Assembly: GCF_000397205.1 (NCBI RefSeq)
Contig: NC_021237.1
Location: 4,757,501 to 4,821,500, forward strand
Length of the DNA stretch: 64,000 nt
DNA from: Pseudomonas protegens CHA0
Lineage (GTDB): Bacteria > Pseudomonadota > Gammaproteobacteria > Pseudomonadales > Pseudomonadaceae
Reading direction: 5' to 3'
Below, piece after piece: positions 1 to 8,595 of the stretch. Position numbers and translations under genes: made by a program. Below the pieces are notes generated by a model. That model saw only the letters and a list, made by a program, of their open reading frames with translations. It did not search any database and had not been told where the DNA came from. Positions within the stretch are counted from its first letter, which is position 1, and each line of letters starts with the position of its first letter.

Positions 1-1
1 T

Positions 2-829
2 GCCATGGCCTCGATTCAGTCAGGAGCCTCACTGGCCAAGAGCATGTTCCCAATCGTTGGCGCACAAGGAACCACAACCCTGCGGCTGATTTTCGCCAGC
101 ATCATCATGCTGCTTCTATTAAGACCCTGGCGCGCCAAGTTCACCACCAACACCCTGCGCACCGTGATCATCTACGGTATGGCCCTGGGCGGCATGAACT
201 TCCTCTTCTATATGTCCCTCAGGAGTGTCCCTCTGGGCATCGCCGTCGCCCTTGAGTTCACAGGCCCCCTTGCAGTAGCCATCTATGCGTCACGCAAGGC
301 CATAGACTTCCTGTGGATCGCTCTGGCTATCGTCGGGCTGCTACTGCTTATTCCCACCGGAGCCACAGAAACAGCCATCGACCTGGTCGGTGCAGGTTAT
401 GCACTGGGGGCCGGGGTCTGCTGGGCGCTGTACATACTCTTCGGACAGAAGGCCGGCGCCGAGAACGGCATTCAGACCGCCGCCCTGGGCGTCATGATTG
501 CCGCTCTCTTTGTTGCACCCATAGGCATAGTCCATGCCGGCGCCGCACTACTGACCCCCTCCCTGATCCCGGTTGCCCTGGGAGTCGCCATCTTGTCCAC
601 AGCCCTCCCCTATAGCCTGGAGATGGTTGCCCTGACTCGCATGCCAGCCCGTACCTTCGGCACCCTGATGAGTATCGAGCCCGCTTTCGGCGCGCTTTCC
701 GGCCTATTGTTCCTCCACGAGTACCTGTCCCTGTCCCAGTGGACGGCAATCGCTTGCATCATCCTGGCTTCCGTAGGCGCCACCATGACCATGCGCCGCG
801 AGGCCAAACCAATAGTTGCAGTTGATTGA
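2..829 (+). CDS. EamA/DMT-family exporter, RhtA-like (5' end outside window)
   Basis: Inner-membrane drug/metabolite-superfamily exporter, most like RhtA-type threonine/homoserine exporters. About 275 residues are visible and form roughly nine to ten hydrophobic segments in two EamA halves. The first ATG in the window (position 5) reads MASIQSGASLAKSMFP. In RhtA relatives this is the loop after the first membrane helix, and the frame stays open to the window edge, so I treat the gene as 5'-truncated by the window rather than starting at 5. The stop is at 827-829. The family is clear; the substrate is inferred. Confidence 0.8.
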   Translation, partial: AMASIQSGASLAKSMFPIVGAQGTTTLRLIFASIIMLLLLRPWRAKFTTNTLRTVIIYGMALGGMNFLFYMSLRSVPLGIAVALEFTGPLAVAIYASRKAIDFLWIALAIVGLLLLIPTGATETAIDLVGAGYALGAGVCWALYILFGQKAGAENGIQTAALGVMIAALFVAPIGIVHAGAALLTPSLIPVALGVAILSTALPYSLEMVALTRMPARTFGTLMSIEPAFGALSGLLFLHEYLSLSQWTAIACIILASVGATMTMRREAKPIVAVD

Positions 830-987
830 GATTCAACTCTGGTAATTGGTGCTCATTTAGGCCATGTTTAGCCGGCTACTCAACGTCGCCCAGGGAGTTG
901 CCGGACAGGGATATCGCACACGCAAAAGACGACAAGTAATGCAGTCACACTCGGACGCCAGATCCGGGGCTAGCGATAAGGACGGGG

Positions 988-1269
988 ATGAAACGATTTT
1001 TGATACTGTTGGCCGTACTTGCAATTGCAGGCTGCGCGGCGACCGCGAAAACCGAAGTCAAACGGGGCAAGAAAGGACTCCACATCAACTGCTCGGGCTT
1101 ATCTTCTTCCTGGGAAAAGTGCTACACCAAGGCGACTGAGTCCTGCGGCCCCAAAGGCTACAAGGTCATCGCCAAGTCCGGTGATGCCGTGGAAGACCCA
1201 GGCGACTACCCCTTCGGCCTGAACCCTGCCGGCTACACCAGCCGCAGCATGATCGTCATCTGTAAATAG
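988..1269 (+). CDS. small putative lipoprotein
   Basis: 93-residue hypothetical protein. The N-terminus (MKRFLILLAVLAIAGCAAT) is a lipoprotein signal with lipobox IAGC, so the mature protein should be lipid-anchored at Cys16. Three further cysteines in the mature part could form a disulfide. A GGACGGGG stretch directly precedes the ATG. The gene stands alone, convergent with the TetR gene. I recognise no domain and assign no function. Confidence 0.65.
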   Translation: MKRFLILLAVLAIAGCAATAKTEVKRGKKGLHINCSGLSSSWEKCYTKATESCGPKGYKVIAKSGDAVEDPGDYPFGLNPAGYTSRSMIVICK

Positions 1270-1278
1270 CCTTGCCGG

Positions 1279-1848
1279 TCAACTTGCGGGCAGCCGCTCC
1301 AGCTGCCCGATGATCTGCTCATGGCTGGACGCCAGTACCTGATGCTGAATGGCTGGGTTCACCAGCATTCGCGCTACCACCAACGCGCCAACGCACTGGG
1401 ACAGGATCGACCAGGCCAGGCTCTCGCTGCCCAGAGTCTGCGCCCAAGCCTGGTGCAAGCGGCAGATCCAGTCCTGCGCTTCCTGCCGCACCTCCAGGGT
1501 CCCCCGGGCAATCTCCGCACCCAATGCCGGCAGTGCGCAGCCGGCACCCGGCTGTTGCAGATGCGCCACGCTCAAGTACTGCTTCAGACAGCGACGCAAC
1601 TTCTCCTGATTCTGCTGCCCCTCCCCGCCCAGGCGCGCCAGGCTCTGGCTCAACTCGCGCTCGACAATCGAGCTGAACAATTCGTCCTTGGAGGTGAAGT
1701 GGCTATAGAAAGCCCCACCACTCAGGCCAATGGCTTTCATCAAGGCATCCACCCCCACAGTGGAAAAACCTTCGTTCTTGGCCTGCGCCGCGCTGCTTTG
1801 CAGCAGACGCTCGCGGGTTTCCTGCTTGTGACTGGCTGAATAACGCAT
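1279..1848 (-). CDS. TetR/AcrR-family transcriptional regulator
   Basis: 189-residue repressor-type regulator. The N-terminal helix-turn-helix is visible (RERLLQSSAAQAKNEGF...VDALMKAIGLSGGAFYSHF), followed by a helical ligand domain. I chose the ATG at 1848, MRYSASHKQ, because GGGAG lies 11 nt upstream; an in-frame TTG at 1866 would add six residues without a better ribosome site. It is divergent from an SDR/isomerase pair, with a repeated operator-like sequence between them, so it probably represses those genes. The ligand is unknown. Confidence 0.85.
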   Translation of the reverse strand: MRYSASHKQETRERLLQSSAAQAKNEGFSTVGVDALMKAIGLSGGAFYSHFTSKDELFSSIVERELSQSLARLGGEGQQNQEKLRRCLKQYLSVAHLQQPGAGCALPALGAEIARGTLEVRQEAQDWICRLHQAWAQTLGSESLAWSILSQCVGALVVARMLVNPAIQHQVLASSHEQIIGQLERLPAS

Positions 1849-1895
1849 TCCCTGACGGGCTCCCAAGTTCTCTTGACGACGGAAAAATCATAGCA

Positions 1896-1925
1896 TAACG
1901 TTCGTTTAGTTAACGATCGTTTACC
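1896..1925. promoter_or_regulatory. putative TetR operator, tandem 15-bp repeats
   Basis: Two adjacent 15-mers, TAACGTTCGTTTAGT and TAACGATCGTTTACC, match at 12 of 15 positions. The second contains the perfect palindrome AACGATCGTT (1912-1921). They lie between the divergent TetR gene and the SDR gene, where an autoregulatory TetR operator is expected. Assignment is by position and symmetry only. Confidence 0.55.
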
Positions 1926-1941
1926 AAAGAGCGAACCTCCC

Positions 1942-2682
1942 ATGACTGCAACCTTGAACAAGAACAAAGTCGTACTGGTAGTGGGTGCCGGCGACGCGAC
2001 CGGCGGTGCCATTGCCAAGCGTTTCGCCGCCGAAGGCTTTATTACCTGCATGACCCGCCGCAGCGCGGACAAACTGCAACCCCTGGTGGACGCCATCCAG
2101 CAGTCCGGCGGCCAGGCCCATGGTTTTGGCTGTGATGCACGCAAAGAGGAAGACGTGATCGCGCTGATCGAGCAGATCGAAACCCAGATCGGCCCTATCG
2201 AGGCCTTTGTCTTCAATATTGGCGCCAATGTGCCCTGCAGCATTCTTGAAGAAACCGCACGCAAGTATTTCAAGATCTGGGAAATGGCCTGCTTTTCGGG
2301 CTTTCTCAATGCCCGGGAAGTGGCCAAGCGCATGGCCAAACGCCAACGCGGCACTATTCTGTTCACCGGCGCCACCGCAGGCGTACGCGGTGCCGCCGGC
2401 TTTGCCGCCTTCGCCGGGGCCAAGCACGGCATTCGCGCCCTGGCCCAGAGCATGGCGCGGGAACTGGGCCCCCTGAACATCCATGTCGGCCATGTCATCG
2501 TCGACGGTGCCATCGACACCGATTTCATCCGTACCAGCTTTCCCGAAAAATACGCCCTCAAGGACCAGGACGGCATCCTCAACCCCGAGCATATCGCCGA
2601 AAACTACTGGTACCTGCACAGCCAGCCCCGGGACGCCTGGACCTTCGAGCTGGACCTGCGCCCGTGGAACGAACGCTGGTAA
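1942..2682 (+). CDS. SDR-family protein with substituted catalytic Ser/Tyr
   Basis: 246 residues with a Rossmann fold: nucleotide motif GAGDATGGAIA near the N-terminus and NIGAN in place of the usual NNAG. In classical short-chain dehydrogenases catalysis uses Ser, then Tyr-x3-Lys 13 residues later. Here the lysine is kept (K161), but the tyrosine position is Phe157 and the serine position is Ala144. It may therefore bind NAD(P)(H) while using different chemistry or having little oxidoreductase activity. It is followed 37 bp later by an isomerase gene, apparently co-transcribed, and faces the TetR regulator. The substrate is not predictable from sequence. Confidence 0.8.
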   Translation: MTATLNKNKVVLVVGAGDATGGAIAKRFAAEGFITCMTRRSADKLQPLVDAIQQSGGQAHGFGCDARKEEDVIALIEQIETQIGPIEAFVFNIGANVPCSILEETARKYFKIWEMACFSGFLNAREVAKRMAKRQRGTILFTGATAGVRGAAGFAAFAGAKHGIRALAQSMARELGPLNIHVGHVIVDGAIDTDFIRTSFPEKYALKDQDGILNPEHIAENYWYLHSQPRDAWTFELDLRPWNERW

Positions 2683-2719
2683 GGCCTTCTCCGATAACAA
2701 CAATCAAGGAGTCTGAAAC

Positions 2720-3316
2720 ATGAGCAAAAAGGTGGAGTTCTTCTTCGACCTGGGTAGCCCGACCTCATACCTGGCCTATACCCAACTGCCAAAAATCTGC
2801 GTCGAAACCGATAGCCAACTGGTGTATCAGCCCATGCTGCTGGGCGGGGTCTTCAAGACCACCGGCAACGCCTCCCCCATCAGTGTTCCCGCCAAGGGCC
2901 GGTATATGCTGCACGACCTGGCGCGCTTTGCCCGGCGCTATGGGGTGGAGCTCAACTTCAATCCGCACTTTCCCATCAATACCCTGCTGCTGATGCGCGC
3001 CACCACCGGGGTTCAACTGCGCCTGCCGGAACGTTTCGGCGAATTCCTCGACTGCCTGTTCCGTGCGCTCTGGGTGGACAAACGCAACCTCAACGACCCG
3101 GCCACCATCACCCAGGTCCTGGAACAAGGTGGCTTCGATCCGCAGCAGATCCTCGACCTGAGCAATGACGAAGAGGTCAAGGCCGCCCTCAAGGACAAGA
3201 CCGAACAGGCGTTGCAAAAAGGGGTGTTCGGCGCGCCCAGCATGTTCGTGGGAGACGAACTGTTCTTTGGCCAGGACCGCCTGGATTTCGTCCGCGAAGC
3301 CTTGAGCGCGCCGTAA
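2720..3316 (+). CDS. 2-hydroxychromene-2-carboxylate isomerase-like (DsbA/kappa-GST fold)
   Basis: 198 residues. The opening VEFFFDLGSPTSYLAY is the hallmark of the HCCA isomerase/kappa-class GST family, with Ser in place of a CxxC pair, and the C-terminal GAPSMFVGDELFFGQDRL is the conserved cis-Pro and substrate segment. Family members use glutathione to isomerise 2-hydroxychromene-2-carboxylate in naphthalene breakdown, but many relatives act on other compounds. AAGGAG precedes the ATG. Pairing with the SDR under a TetR regulator suggests a small catabolic or detoxification operon. Confidence 0.85.
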   Translation: MSKKVEFFFDLGSPTSYLAYTQLPKICVETDSQLVYQPMLLGGVFKTTGNASPISVPAKGRYMLHDLARFARRYGVELNFNPHFPINTLLLMRATTGVQLRLPERFGEFLDCLFRALWVDKRNLNDPATITQVLEQGGFDPQQILDLSNDEEVKAALKDKTEQALQKGVFGAPSMFVGDELFFGQDRLDFVREALSAP

Positions 3317-3369
3317 CCTGCCCTGTCCCTGGCAGCGGCCGCGCCATTGCCAGGAACCCATCGCGTGAC

Positions 3370-3398
3370 GTCACCCGCCTTGCGCGGGTGACATCTTT
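3370..3398. terminator. bidirectional terminator hairpin
   Basis: GTCACCCGC (3370-3378) pairs perfectly with GCGGGTGAC (3384-3392) across a five-base loop and is followed by a short T-rich run. It lies between two convergent genes, as expected for a shared terminator. Confidence 0.65.
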
Positions 3399-3400
3399 CC

Positions 3401-5209
3401 TCAGATAGCCGCAGTACGAACCTGCAACCACTCCAGGGCCGGGCCCTCCAGCAGCGGGCTGAGGCGCCGGCGGACTTCAGCGTGATAGCCGTTGAACCAT
3501 TCGCGCTCATCCTCGGTGAGCAGCGATGGCTCCAGGCAACGGGTATCGATCGGGCACAGGGTGAGGGTTTCGAAGTTCAGAAACTCACCGAACTCGGTCT
3601 TGCCCGCCTCACGGTTGAGCGCCAGGTTCTCGATTCGTACGCCCCAGCGGCCAGGGCGGTAGGTCCCGGGTTCGATCGAAGTGATCATCCCCGGTTGCAT
3701 CGCAGTCTGCGGCGTCGCTGCGGCCTGATAGGCAATCACCTGCGGGCCTTCGTGAACGTTGAGAAAATAACCGACGCCATGCCCGGTGCCGTGCCCGTAG
3801 TCCACACCCTCGGCCCAGATCGGCGCCCGGGCGATGGCATCCAGCAACGGCGACAGAATGCCCCGCGGAAACTGCGCCCGGGACAGCGCGATAACGCCCT
3901 TGAGCACCCGGGTGCAATCGCGCTTCTGCTCGGCACTCGGCGTCCCCACCGGCACCATGCGCGTGATATCGGTGGTGCCCCCCAGGTACTGGCCGCCGGA
4001 ATCGATCAGCAACAGGCCATCACCCTCGATCACCGCATGCTCTTCAGGCGTGGCGTGGTAATGGGGCATGGCGCCGTTGGCGTTGAACGCAGCAATGGTA
4101 TTGAAGCTTAGCGAGACATAACCCGGGCGCCGCTCACGGGCGGCCGTCAGGCGCTCATCGATGGTCAGTTCGGTAATGCGTTCACGCCCCAGGGCGCTGT
4201 CCAGCCAGGCGAAGAATTCGCAGAGCGCCGCACCATCCTGCTCCATGGCCTGGCGAATGTGCTCGGCGTCCGCCAGGCTCTTGCGCGACTTGGCCAGGGT
4301 GGTGGGGTTGAGCCCCTCCAGCAGCTTCACCCCGGGGTTCAGGTGCTCCAGCAAGCCCGCGGTGACGCGCGCCGGGTCGATCTGCAACGCTACGCCTTCC
4401 GGCACTGCCTGCAAGGCCGCGGACACCTCTGAATAGTCGCGCAGGCTGACGCCATCCACCTCCAGTTGCGCGCGCAATGCCTCATCGACCTTGCTCAAGG
4501 CCACGAACAAGGTCGCCTGCTGCTGGCTGATCAGGGCAAAGGAGACAAACACCGGGTTGAAGGACACATCGGCGCCGCGCAGGTTGAACAGCCAGGCAAT
4601 GTCATCGAGGGTAGCGATGAAATGCCAGTCGGCGCCACGCTCCTTGAGAGTTGCGCGCAACGCCGCAAGCTTCTCGACCCGGCTCTGGGTGGCCTGGGGC
4701 GGCAGATGCTGATAGACCGGCTGATCGGGCAATGACGGGCGGTCGTCCCAAGCTTCTTGTAGCAGGTCGATATCGGTACGCAAGCTGGCCCCGCGTTCCT
4801 GCAGCTTGCTGCCCAGGGTACGGGCCGAAGCCAAGGCCATGACCGCGCCGTCCACCGCCACCACCGCACCTTGCGGGGTCTGCTCGGCCAGCCAGTCCAG
4901 GGGCCCGGGCTGGCCCGGTTGCAACTTCACCAGTTCGATGCCGCTACCCTTGAGTTCCTTGGTGGCCTGCTCCCAGTAACGGCTGTCGGCCCATACGCCG
5001 GCAAAGTCAGCGGTCACGATCAAGGTCCCGACCGACCCATGAAACCCCGACAGCCACTGGCGCCCTTGCCAGTAGCCCGGCAGGTATTCCGACAGGTGCG
5101 GGTCGGCCGAGGGCACCAGCAAGGCGTGAATGCCTTCGCGGCTCATCAGCTGACGGACATGCGCCAAGCGCTGGGGGACCACTCCATTGGTCGAAGGCTG
5201 GGTACTCAT
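3401..5209 (-). CDS. Xaa-Pro aminopeptidase, M24B family (long form)
   Basis: 602 residues, the length of the eukaryote-like/bacterial long aminopeptidase P form, with two creatinase-type N-terminal domains and a C-terminal pita-bread M24 domain. Dinuclear metal ligands are visible: DSGGQYLGGTTDITR (two Asp), GHGTGHGVGYFLNVHEGP (His), SIEPG (Glu) and VRIEN (Glu). It removes N-terminal residues preceding proline in the cytoplasm. AAGGAG sits 6 nt before the ATG. It is transcribed in the same direction as the desulfurase 55 bp upstream. Confidence 0.9.
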   Translation of the reverse strand: MSTQPSTNGVVPQRLAHVRQLMSREGIHALLVPSADPHLSEYLPGYWQGRQWLSGFHGSVGTLIVTADFAGVWADSRYWEQATKELKGSGIELVKLQPGQPGPLDWLAEQTPQGAVVAVDGAVMALASARTLGSKLQERGASLRTDIDLLQEAWDDRPSLPDQPVYQHLPPQATQSRVEKLAALRATLKERGADWHFIATLDDIAWLFNLRGADVSFNPVFVSFALISQQQATLFVALSKVDEALRAQLEVDGVSLRDYSEVSAALQAVPEGVALQIDPARVTAGLLEHLNPGVKLLEGLNPTTLAKSRKSLADAEHIRQAMEQDGAALCEFFAWLDSALGRERITELTIDERLTAARERRPGYVSLSFNTIAAFNANGAMPHYHATPEEHAVIEGDGLLLIDSGGQYLGGTTDITRMVPVGTPSAEQKRDCTRVLKGVIALSRAQFPRGILSPLLDAIARAPIWAEGVDYGHGTGHGVGYFLNVHEGPQVIAYQAAATPQTAMQPGMITSIEPGTYRPGRWGVRIENLALNREAGKTEFGEFLNFETLTLCPIDTRCLEPSLLTEDEREWFNGYHAEVRRRLSPLLEGPALEWLQVRTAAI

Positions 5210-5264
5210 TGTGTCTCCTTAACCGGCTTAATCATTGTTATGGAAGATCGAAGTCACTCGACCC

Positions 5265-6434
5265 TCAAGGTTGTGTTGTGGCCCAGAACGCAGGGGCTGA
5301 GGCGGTCGCCGCCTGGATCAGTTGAGCGGCGCGATCCACATCCTGTTCGCAGGTGAAACGCCCGAGGCTCAAGCGGATGGTCCGCGCGGCCTGCCCGGCA
5401 TCATGCCCCAGCGCCAGCAATACATGGGAAGGCGCATTGCTTGCCGAGTTGCAGGCCGAAGTCGCGGAAAAGGCCAGGGCCGCGCCCAACGCCGCCCCAT
5501 CAAAACCTCCCTCGGTGAAGGTCAGGCTCAGGGTGTGGGGAATGCGCTGGGTGACACTGCCATTCAAGCGCAGGCCGGCGATACCCGCCAGTTGCTCCAG
5601 CAGGCGCCCGCGCAGACGCACGATGGCGGCGGTTTCTTCCTCGAACAGTTCGCCGGCCAGGGCGAAGGCGGCGCCCATGGCCGCGATCTGGTGGGTGGCC
5701 AGGGTTCCGGAGCGCAAGCCGCCCTCATGGCCGCCGCCATGAATCTGCGCCTGCACGTGTTGCTGCGCCCGCGGCCCGACATACAGCGCGCCGATGCCCT
5801 TGGGGCCATATAGCTTATGGGCCGAGAACGACATCAGGTCCACCGGCCACCGGGCCAGATCGATGGCCACCTTGCCCGCACCCTGGGCGGCATCCACATG
5901 CAACAGGGCGCCACGCTCACGCACCACCTGGCCAATGGCCAGAATGTCGTTGAGGGTGCCCAGTTCGTTGTTCACCAGCATCAGCGACACCAGGAAGGTG
6001 TCGTCGCGCAGGGCTTCGCTGACCGCTTGCGCGGTGATCAGGCCATCGGCATCCGGCACCAGGTAGGTCACTGCGACCCCGGCCTCCTGCAGTTGCCGGG
6101 CGGTGTCGAGCACCGCCTTGTGTTCGATCTGGCTGGTGATGACATGGCCGCCGCTCACGCCCCGGGCCTGCATCACCCCCTTGAGGGCCAGGTTGTTGGA
6201 TTCGGTAGCGCCGGAGGTCCAGACAATCTGCTCGGGCTGCGCGCCGACCAGTTGTGCCACTTGTTGCCGGGCGCGCTCGACGTAACCCCGCGCTTCCCGG
6301 CCAAAGGCGTGTGAACTGGACGCCGGATTGCCGAAATGGGCGTTGAAACCCAGGCACTCCAGCATGACCTGAATGACTCGCTCATCCACCGGCGTGGTGG
6401 CGGCGTAGTCGAAATAAAGAGGACGCTTGTTCAT
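5265..6434 (-). CDS. cysteine desulfurase, NifS/IscS-like (class V aminotransferase)
   Basis: 389 residues. This PLP enzyme transfers cysteine sulfur to acceptor proteins. The PLP lysine is K207 in SFSAHKLYGPKG, and the catalytic persulfide cysteine is C328 in SATSACNSASNAPS, matching the group I (IscS/NifS) loop. The start YFDYAATTPVDERV is diagnostic. There is no iscU, fdx or hsc gene beside it, so it is a second, stand-alone desulfurase rather than the housekeeping isc copy. Start at 6434 is supported by the conserved N-terminus; the ribosome site is weak. Confidence 0.88.
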   Translation of the reverse strand: MNKRPLYFDYAATTPVDERVIQVMLECLGFNAHFGNPASSSHAFGREARGYVERARQQVAQLVGAQPEQIVWTSGATESNNLALKGVMQARGVSGGHVITSQIEHKAVLDTARQLQEAGVAVTYLVPDADGLITAQAVSEALRDDTFLVSLMLVNNELGTLNDILAIGQVVRERGALLHVDAAQGAGKVAIDLARWPVDLMSFSAHKLYGPKGIGALYVGPRAQQHVQAQIHGGGHEGGLRSGTLATHQIAAMGAAFALAGELFEEETAAIVRLRGRLLEQLAGIAGLRLNGSVTQRIPHTLSLTFTEGGFDGAALGAALAFSATSACNSASNAPSHVLLALGHDAGQAARTIRLSLGRFTCEQDVDRAAQLIQAATASAPAFWATTQP

Positions 6435-6644
6435 GACTGAAAACCCGCAGAGCTTGTTCCAGGGTCGGCATATGCTGGCAAAAAGGCGAGGCAGCCACGC
6501 GCCGTGTATAGGCGGCGCGGCAAATGCTGGCCTTGAGCAGTACCCGATCGGATGCAGTTAAAGAAGAACATCTTCGTTTAAAAGTGCGTAGGAACGCTCC
6601 TGCATCGCAGCTTACAGGCTCGAGGCAGCGCCATGAAGCGCCGT

Positions 6645-7259
6645 TCAACTCATCTTTTCGAACAACAGCGGTGCCAGGGAAAGCACCAGCAAGGCGGCCA
6701 TCAACAGATTGAACAGGCGCAACCAGCGCGGGTTGCGCAACACATTGCGCAGCAAGCTGCCGCACGCAGCCCAGAGGCTCACCGTGGGCGCATTGATCAG
6801 CGCGAACACCGCGGCAATCACCAGCACATTGGTGAAGTAGCCCTGCAACGGGGTATAGGTACTGATGGCCCCCACTGCCATGACCCAGGCCTTGGGATTG
6901 ACCCACTGGAACGCCGCGGCGCCCCAATAGCCCAGCGGCCGGCCGTGGTGCTGCTGTTCATCGGACAGCGGCCCGGAACGGGCAATCTTCCACGCCAGGT
7001 ACAGAAGGTACGCTGCGCCAACGTAGCGCAGCACGCTGTACAGCAGCGGGTAGGCCTCGAACACCGCCCCCAGGCCCAGGCCGACCGCCAGCACCAGGAC
7101 AAAGAAGCCGCAGCTGATGCCGAGGATGTGGGGAATGGAACGGTTGAAGCCGAAGTTCACCCCCGAGGCCAGCAACATAGTGTTGTTGGGACCGGGCGTG
7201 ATGGAAGTGACCAGGGCAAACAGGGCGAAGGCCAACAGCAGGTCAGGGGAAAGGCTCAT
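6645..7259 (-). CDS. LysE/RhtB-family amino-acid exporter
   Basis: 204 residues, the usual family length, with about six membrane segments. The motif TSITPGPNNTMLLASGVNFG near residue 20 is the conserved LysE signature. It probably exports an amino acid or analogue across the inner membrane. The gene is monocistronic. The 210 bp between it and the desulfurase gene (6435-6644) hold no gene that I can support. The substrate is not predictable. Confidence 0.85.
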   Translation of the reverse strand: MSLSPDLLLAFALFALVTSITPGPNNTMLLASGVNFGFNRSIPHILGISCGFFVLVLAVGLGLGAVFEAYPLLYSVLRYVGAAYLLYLAWKIARSGPLSDEQQHHGRPLGYWGAAAFQWVNPKAWVMAVGAISTYTPLQGYFTNVLVIAAVFALINAPTVSLWAACGSLLRNVLRNPRWLRLFNLLMAALLVLSLAPLLFEKMS

Positions 7260-7361
7260 GGGGGCAAGGTCCGGGGCAGGTCGATCAGGCCTCGACCCTA
7301 ACCCAGCCTCAGGCTGAAACCCACGGACAGTTGCTGAAAACTTGGACCAGTACAGTTCTTC

Positions 7362-7622
7362 TCAACTGGCAGGTTGATGGCGACTGATATTGCGCTGCGC
7401 ACTCATTTCACCCTGGCTGTCGAAGCTCGCCGGGCGGCCCAGCAACTCGGCCTTTTTCTGCTGGTATTCATCGAAGGACAAACCGCGCCGGTTCAACGCC
7501 TCCATAGCCAGCTCCCGGATTTCCTGCGCGGTATAGGGCCGCAACTCCGGTGCACCGGGGCTGGCACAACCGGCCAGCACACTGGAAACCAACAACAGCA
7601 AGACAGCAGAGAAAGCCTTCAT
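7362..7622 (-). CDS. small putative lipoprotein
   Basis: 86-residue hypothetical protein. MKAFSAVLLLLVSSVLAGCASPG is a clear lipoprotein signal (lipobox LAGC), so I place the start at 7622 rather than at an in-frame upstream start at 7658 that would bury the signal. AGGTG precedes it. The mature part is short, polar and helical. It resembles small SHOCT-like tails (ALNRRGLSFDEYQQKKAELLG), but I would not assign a function. Confidence 0.6.
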   Translation of the reverse strand: MKAFSAVLLLLVSSVLAGCASPGAPELRPYTAQEIRELAMEALNRRGLSFDEYQQKKAELLGRPASFDSQGEMSAQRNISRHQPAS

Positions 7623-7832
7623 GGCGAGCACCTGGGGCGGGTTGCGAACAATGGACACAGGCTACTCGCGCGCCATCAGCGGCAAAAATCACCCTGCTCG
7701 ATAGTGGCTATCGATCGTTCCAAGGCCAGGGCGCTGCTCACCCTTATATTCCATAAAGCTCTATAAATATGAAAACAAGCTCTTTTAAGGAATAACAACA
7801 AGCCTTTATAACAGTCCCATCTCGCCCGCCAA

Positions 7833-7865
7833 CTGTTGCCAGAGCAACTGTTGGCCAGGCAACAG
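7833..7865 (+). promoter_or_regulatory. putative SfnR upstream activating sites for msuE
   Basis: Two overlapping palindromes with a six-base centre: CTGTTG-N6-CAACTG (7833-7850) and the perfect CTGTTGGCCAGGCAACAG (7848-7865). The latter ends 85 bp before the -24 element of the sigma-54 promoter at 7951. The same CTGTTG-N6-CAACAG site recurs upstream of sfnB at nearly the same spacing. The rest of the 400-bp gap before msuE shows only more GCAACAG/GCAACTG half-sites (to about 7908). Confidence 0.65.
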
Positions 7866-7950
7866 CCGATCAACAAAACAGCGGTTGGGCAACAGCACCC
7901 GGCAACTGCAGATCAGCGCAAAACCGCGCCGTACAAGGGCTGCAAGTCTT

Positions 7951-7966
7951 TGGTACAGCTCTTGCT
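7951..7966 (+). promoter_or_regulatory. sigma-54 promoter of msuEDC-sfnR
   Basis: TGGTACAGCTCTTGCT fits the sigma-54 consensus TGGYACR-N4-TTGCW at every defined position. Predicted transcription start is near 7977, 46 bp before the msuE ATG. Confidence 0.8.
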
Positions 7967-8022
7967 CCAGAGCCCGGGACCTGCCACTGCTCGTTGAGCC
8001 ACTGTTTAAAAAGGAACTGATC

Positions 8023-8586
8023 ATGTCCCGCCCCTTGAACGTCGTAGCCCTTTCCGGTGGAACCTGGCGCCCATCGCGCACCCTGGTGCTGACCCAGGCC
8101 CTGCTGGCTGAACTGTCCGGGCACCTGTCCTTCAACGCCCACCTGATCGAACTGGGGGATATCGCCCGCCCGGTGGGTGCCGCCCTGTCGCGCCAGGAAC
8201 TGCCGGCCGAGGTTGAAGCCGAACTCCAGGCCATCGAGAACGCCGACCTGCTGATCGTCGCCGCCCCGGTGTATCGCGGTTCCTATCCCGGCCTGCTCAA
8301 GCACCTGTTCGACCTGATCGATCTCAATGCCCTGATCGATACCCCGGTGCTGCTGGCCGCGACGGGTGGCAGCGAACGCCATGCCCTGGTTCTGGATCAC
8401 CAGCTACGCCCACTGTTCAGTTTCTTCCAGGCCCTGACCTTGCCGATCGGCGTGTACGCCACCGAGGCCGACTTCAGCAATTACCAGATCACCAGCGACC
8501 TGCTCAAAGCGCGCATCCAGCTCGCCGCCGAACGGGCCGCGCCGCTGTTTCGCGCCCACCCGACCCACCTGCTGAAAATCGCCTGA
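8023..8586 (+). CDS. msuE: NADH-dependent FMN reductase of methanesulfonate utilisation
   Basis: 187 residues with a flavodoxin-like NAD(P)H:FMN reductase fold. ALSGGTWRPSRT is the FMN phosphate loop and APVYRGSYPGLLKHLFDL is the conserved flavin-contact segment. It supplies FMNH2 to the two flavin monooxygenases encoded next. Start at 8023 is set by AAGGAA about 8 nt upstream and by the family N-terminus; the open frame extends further upstream through the promoter. It is first gene of msuE-msuD-msuC-sfnR, the order known (mirrored) in P. aeruginosa, and is expected to be induced when sulfate is scarce. Confidence 0.85.
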   Translation: MSRPLNVVALSGGTWRPSRTLVLTQALLAELSGHLSFNAHLIELGDIARPVGAALSRQELPAEVEAELQAIENADLLIVAAPVYRGSYPGLLKHLFDLIDLNALIDTPVLLAATGGSERHALVLDHQLRPLFSFFQALTLPIGVYATEADFSNYQITSDLLKARIQLAAERAAPLFRAHPTHLLKIA

Positions 8587-8595
8587 GGAGCTGTC

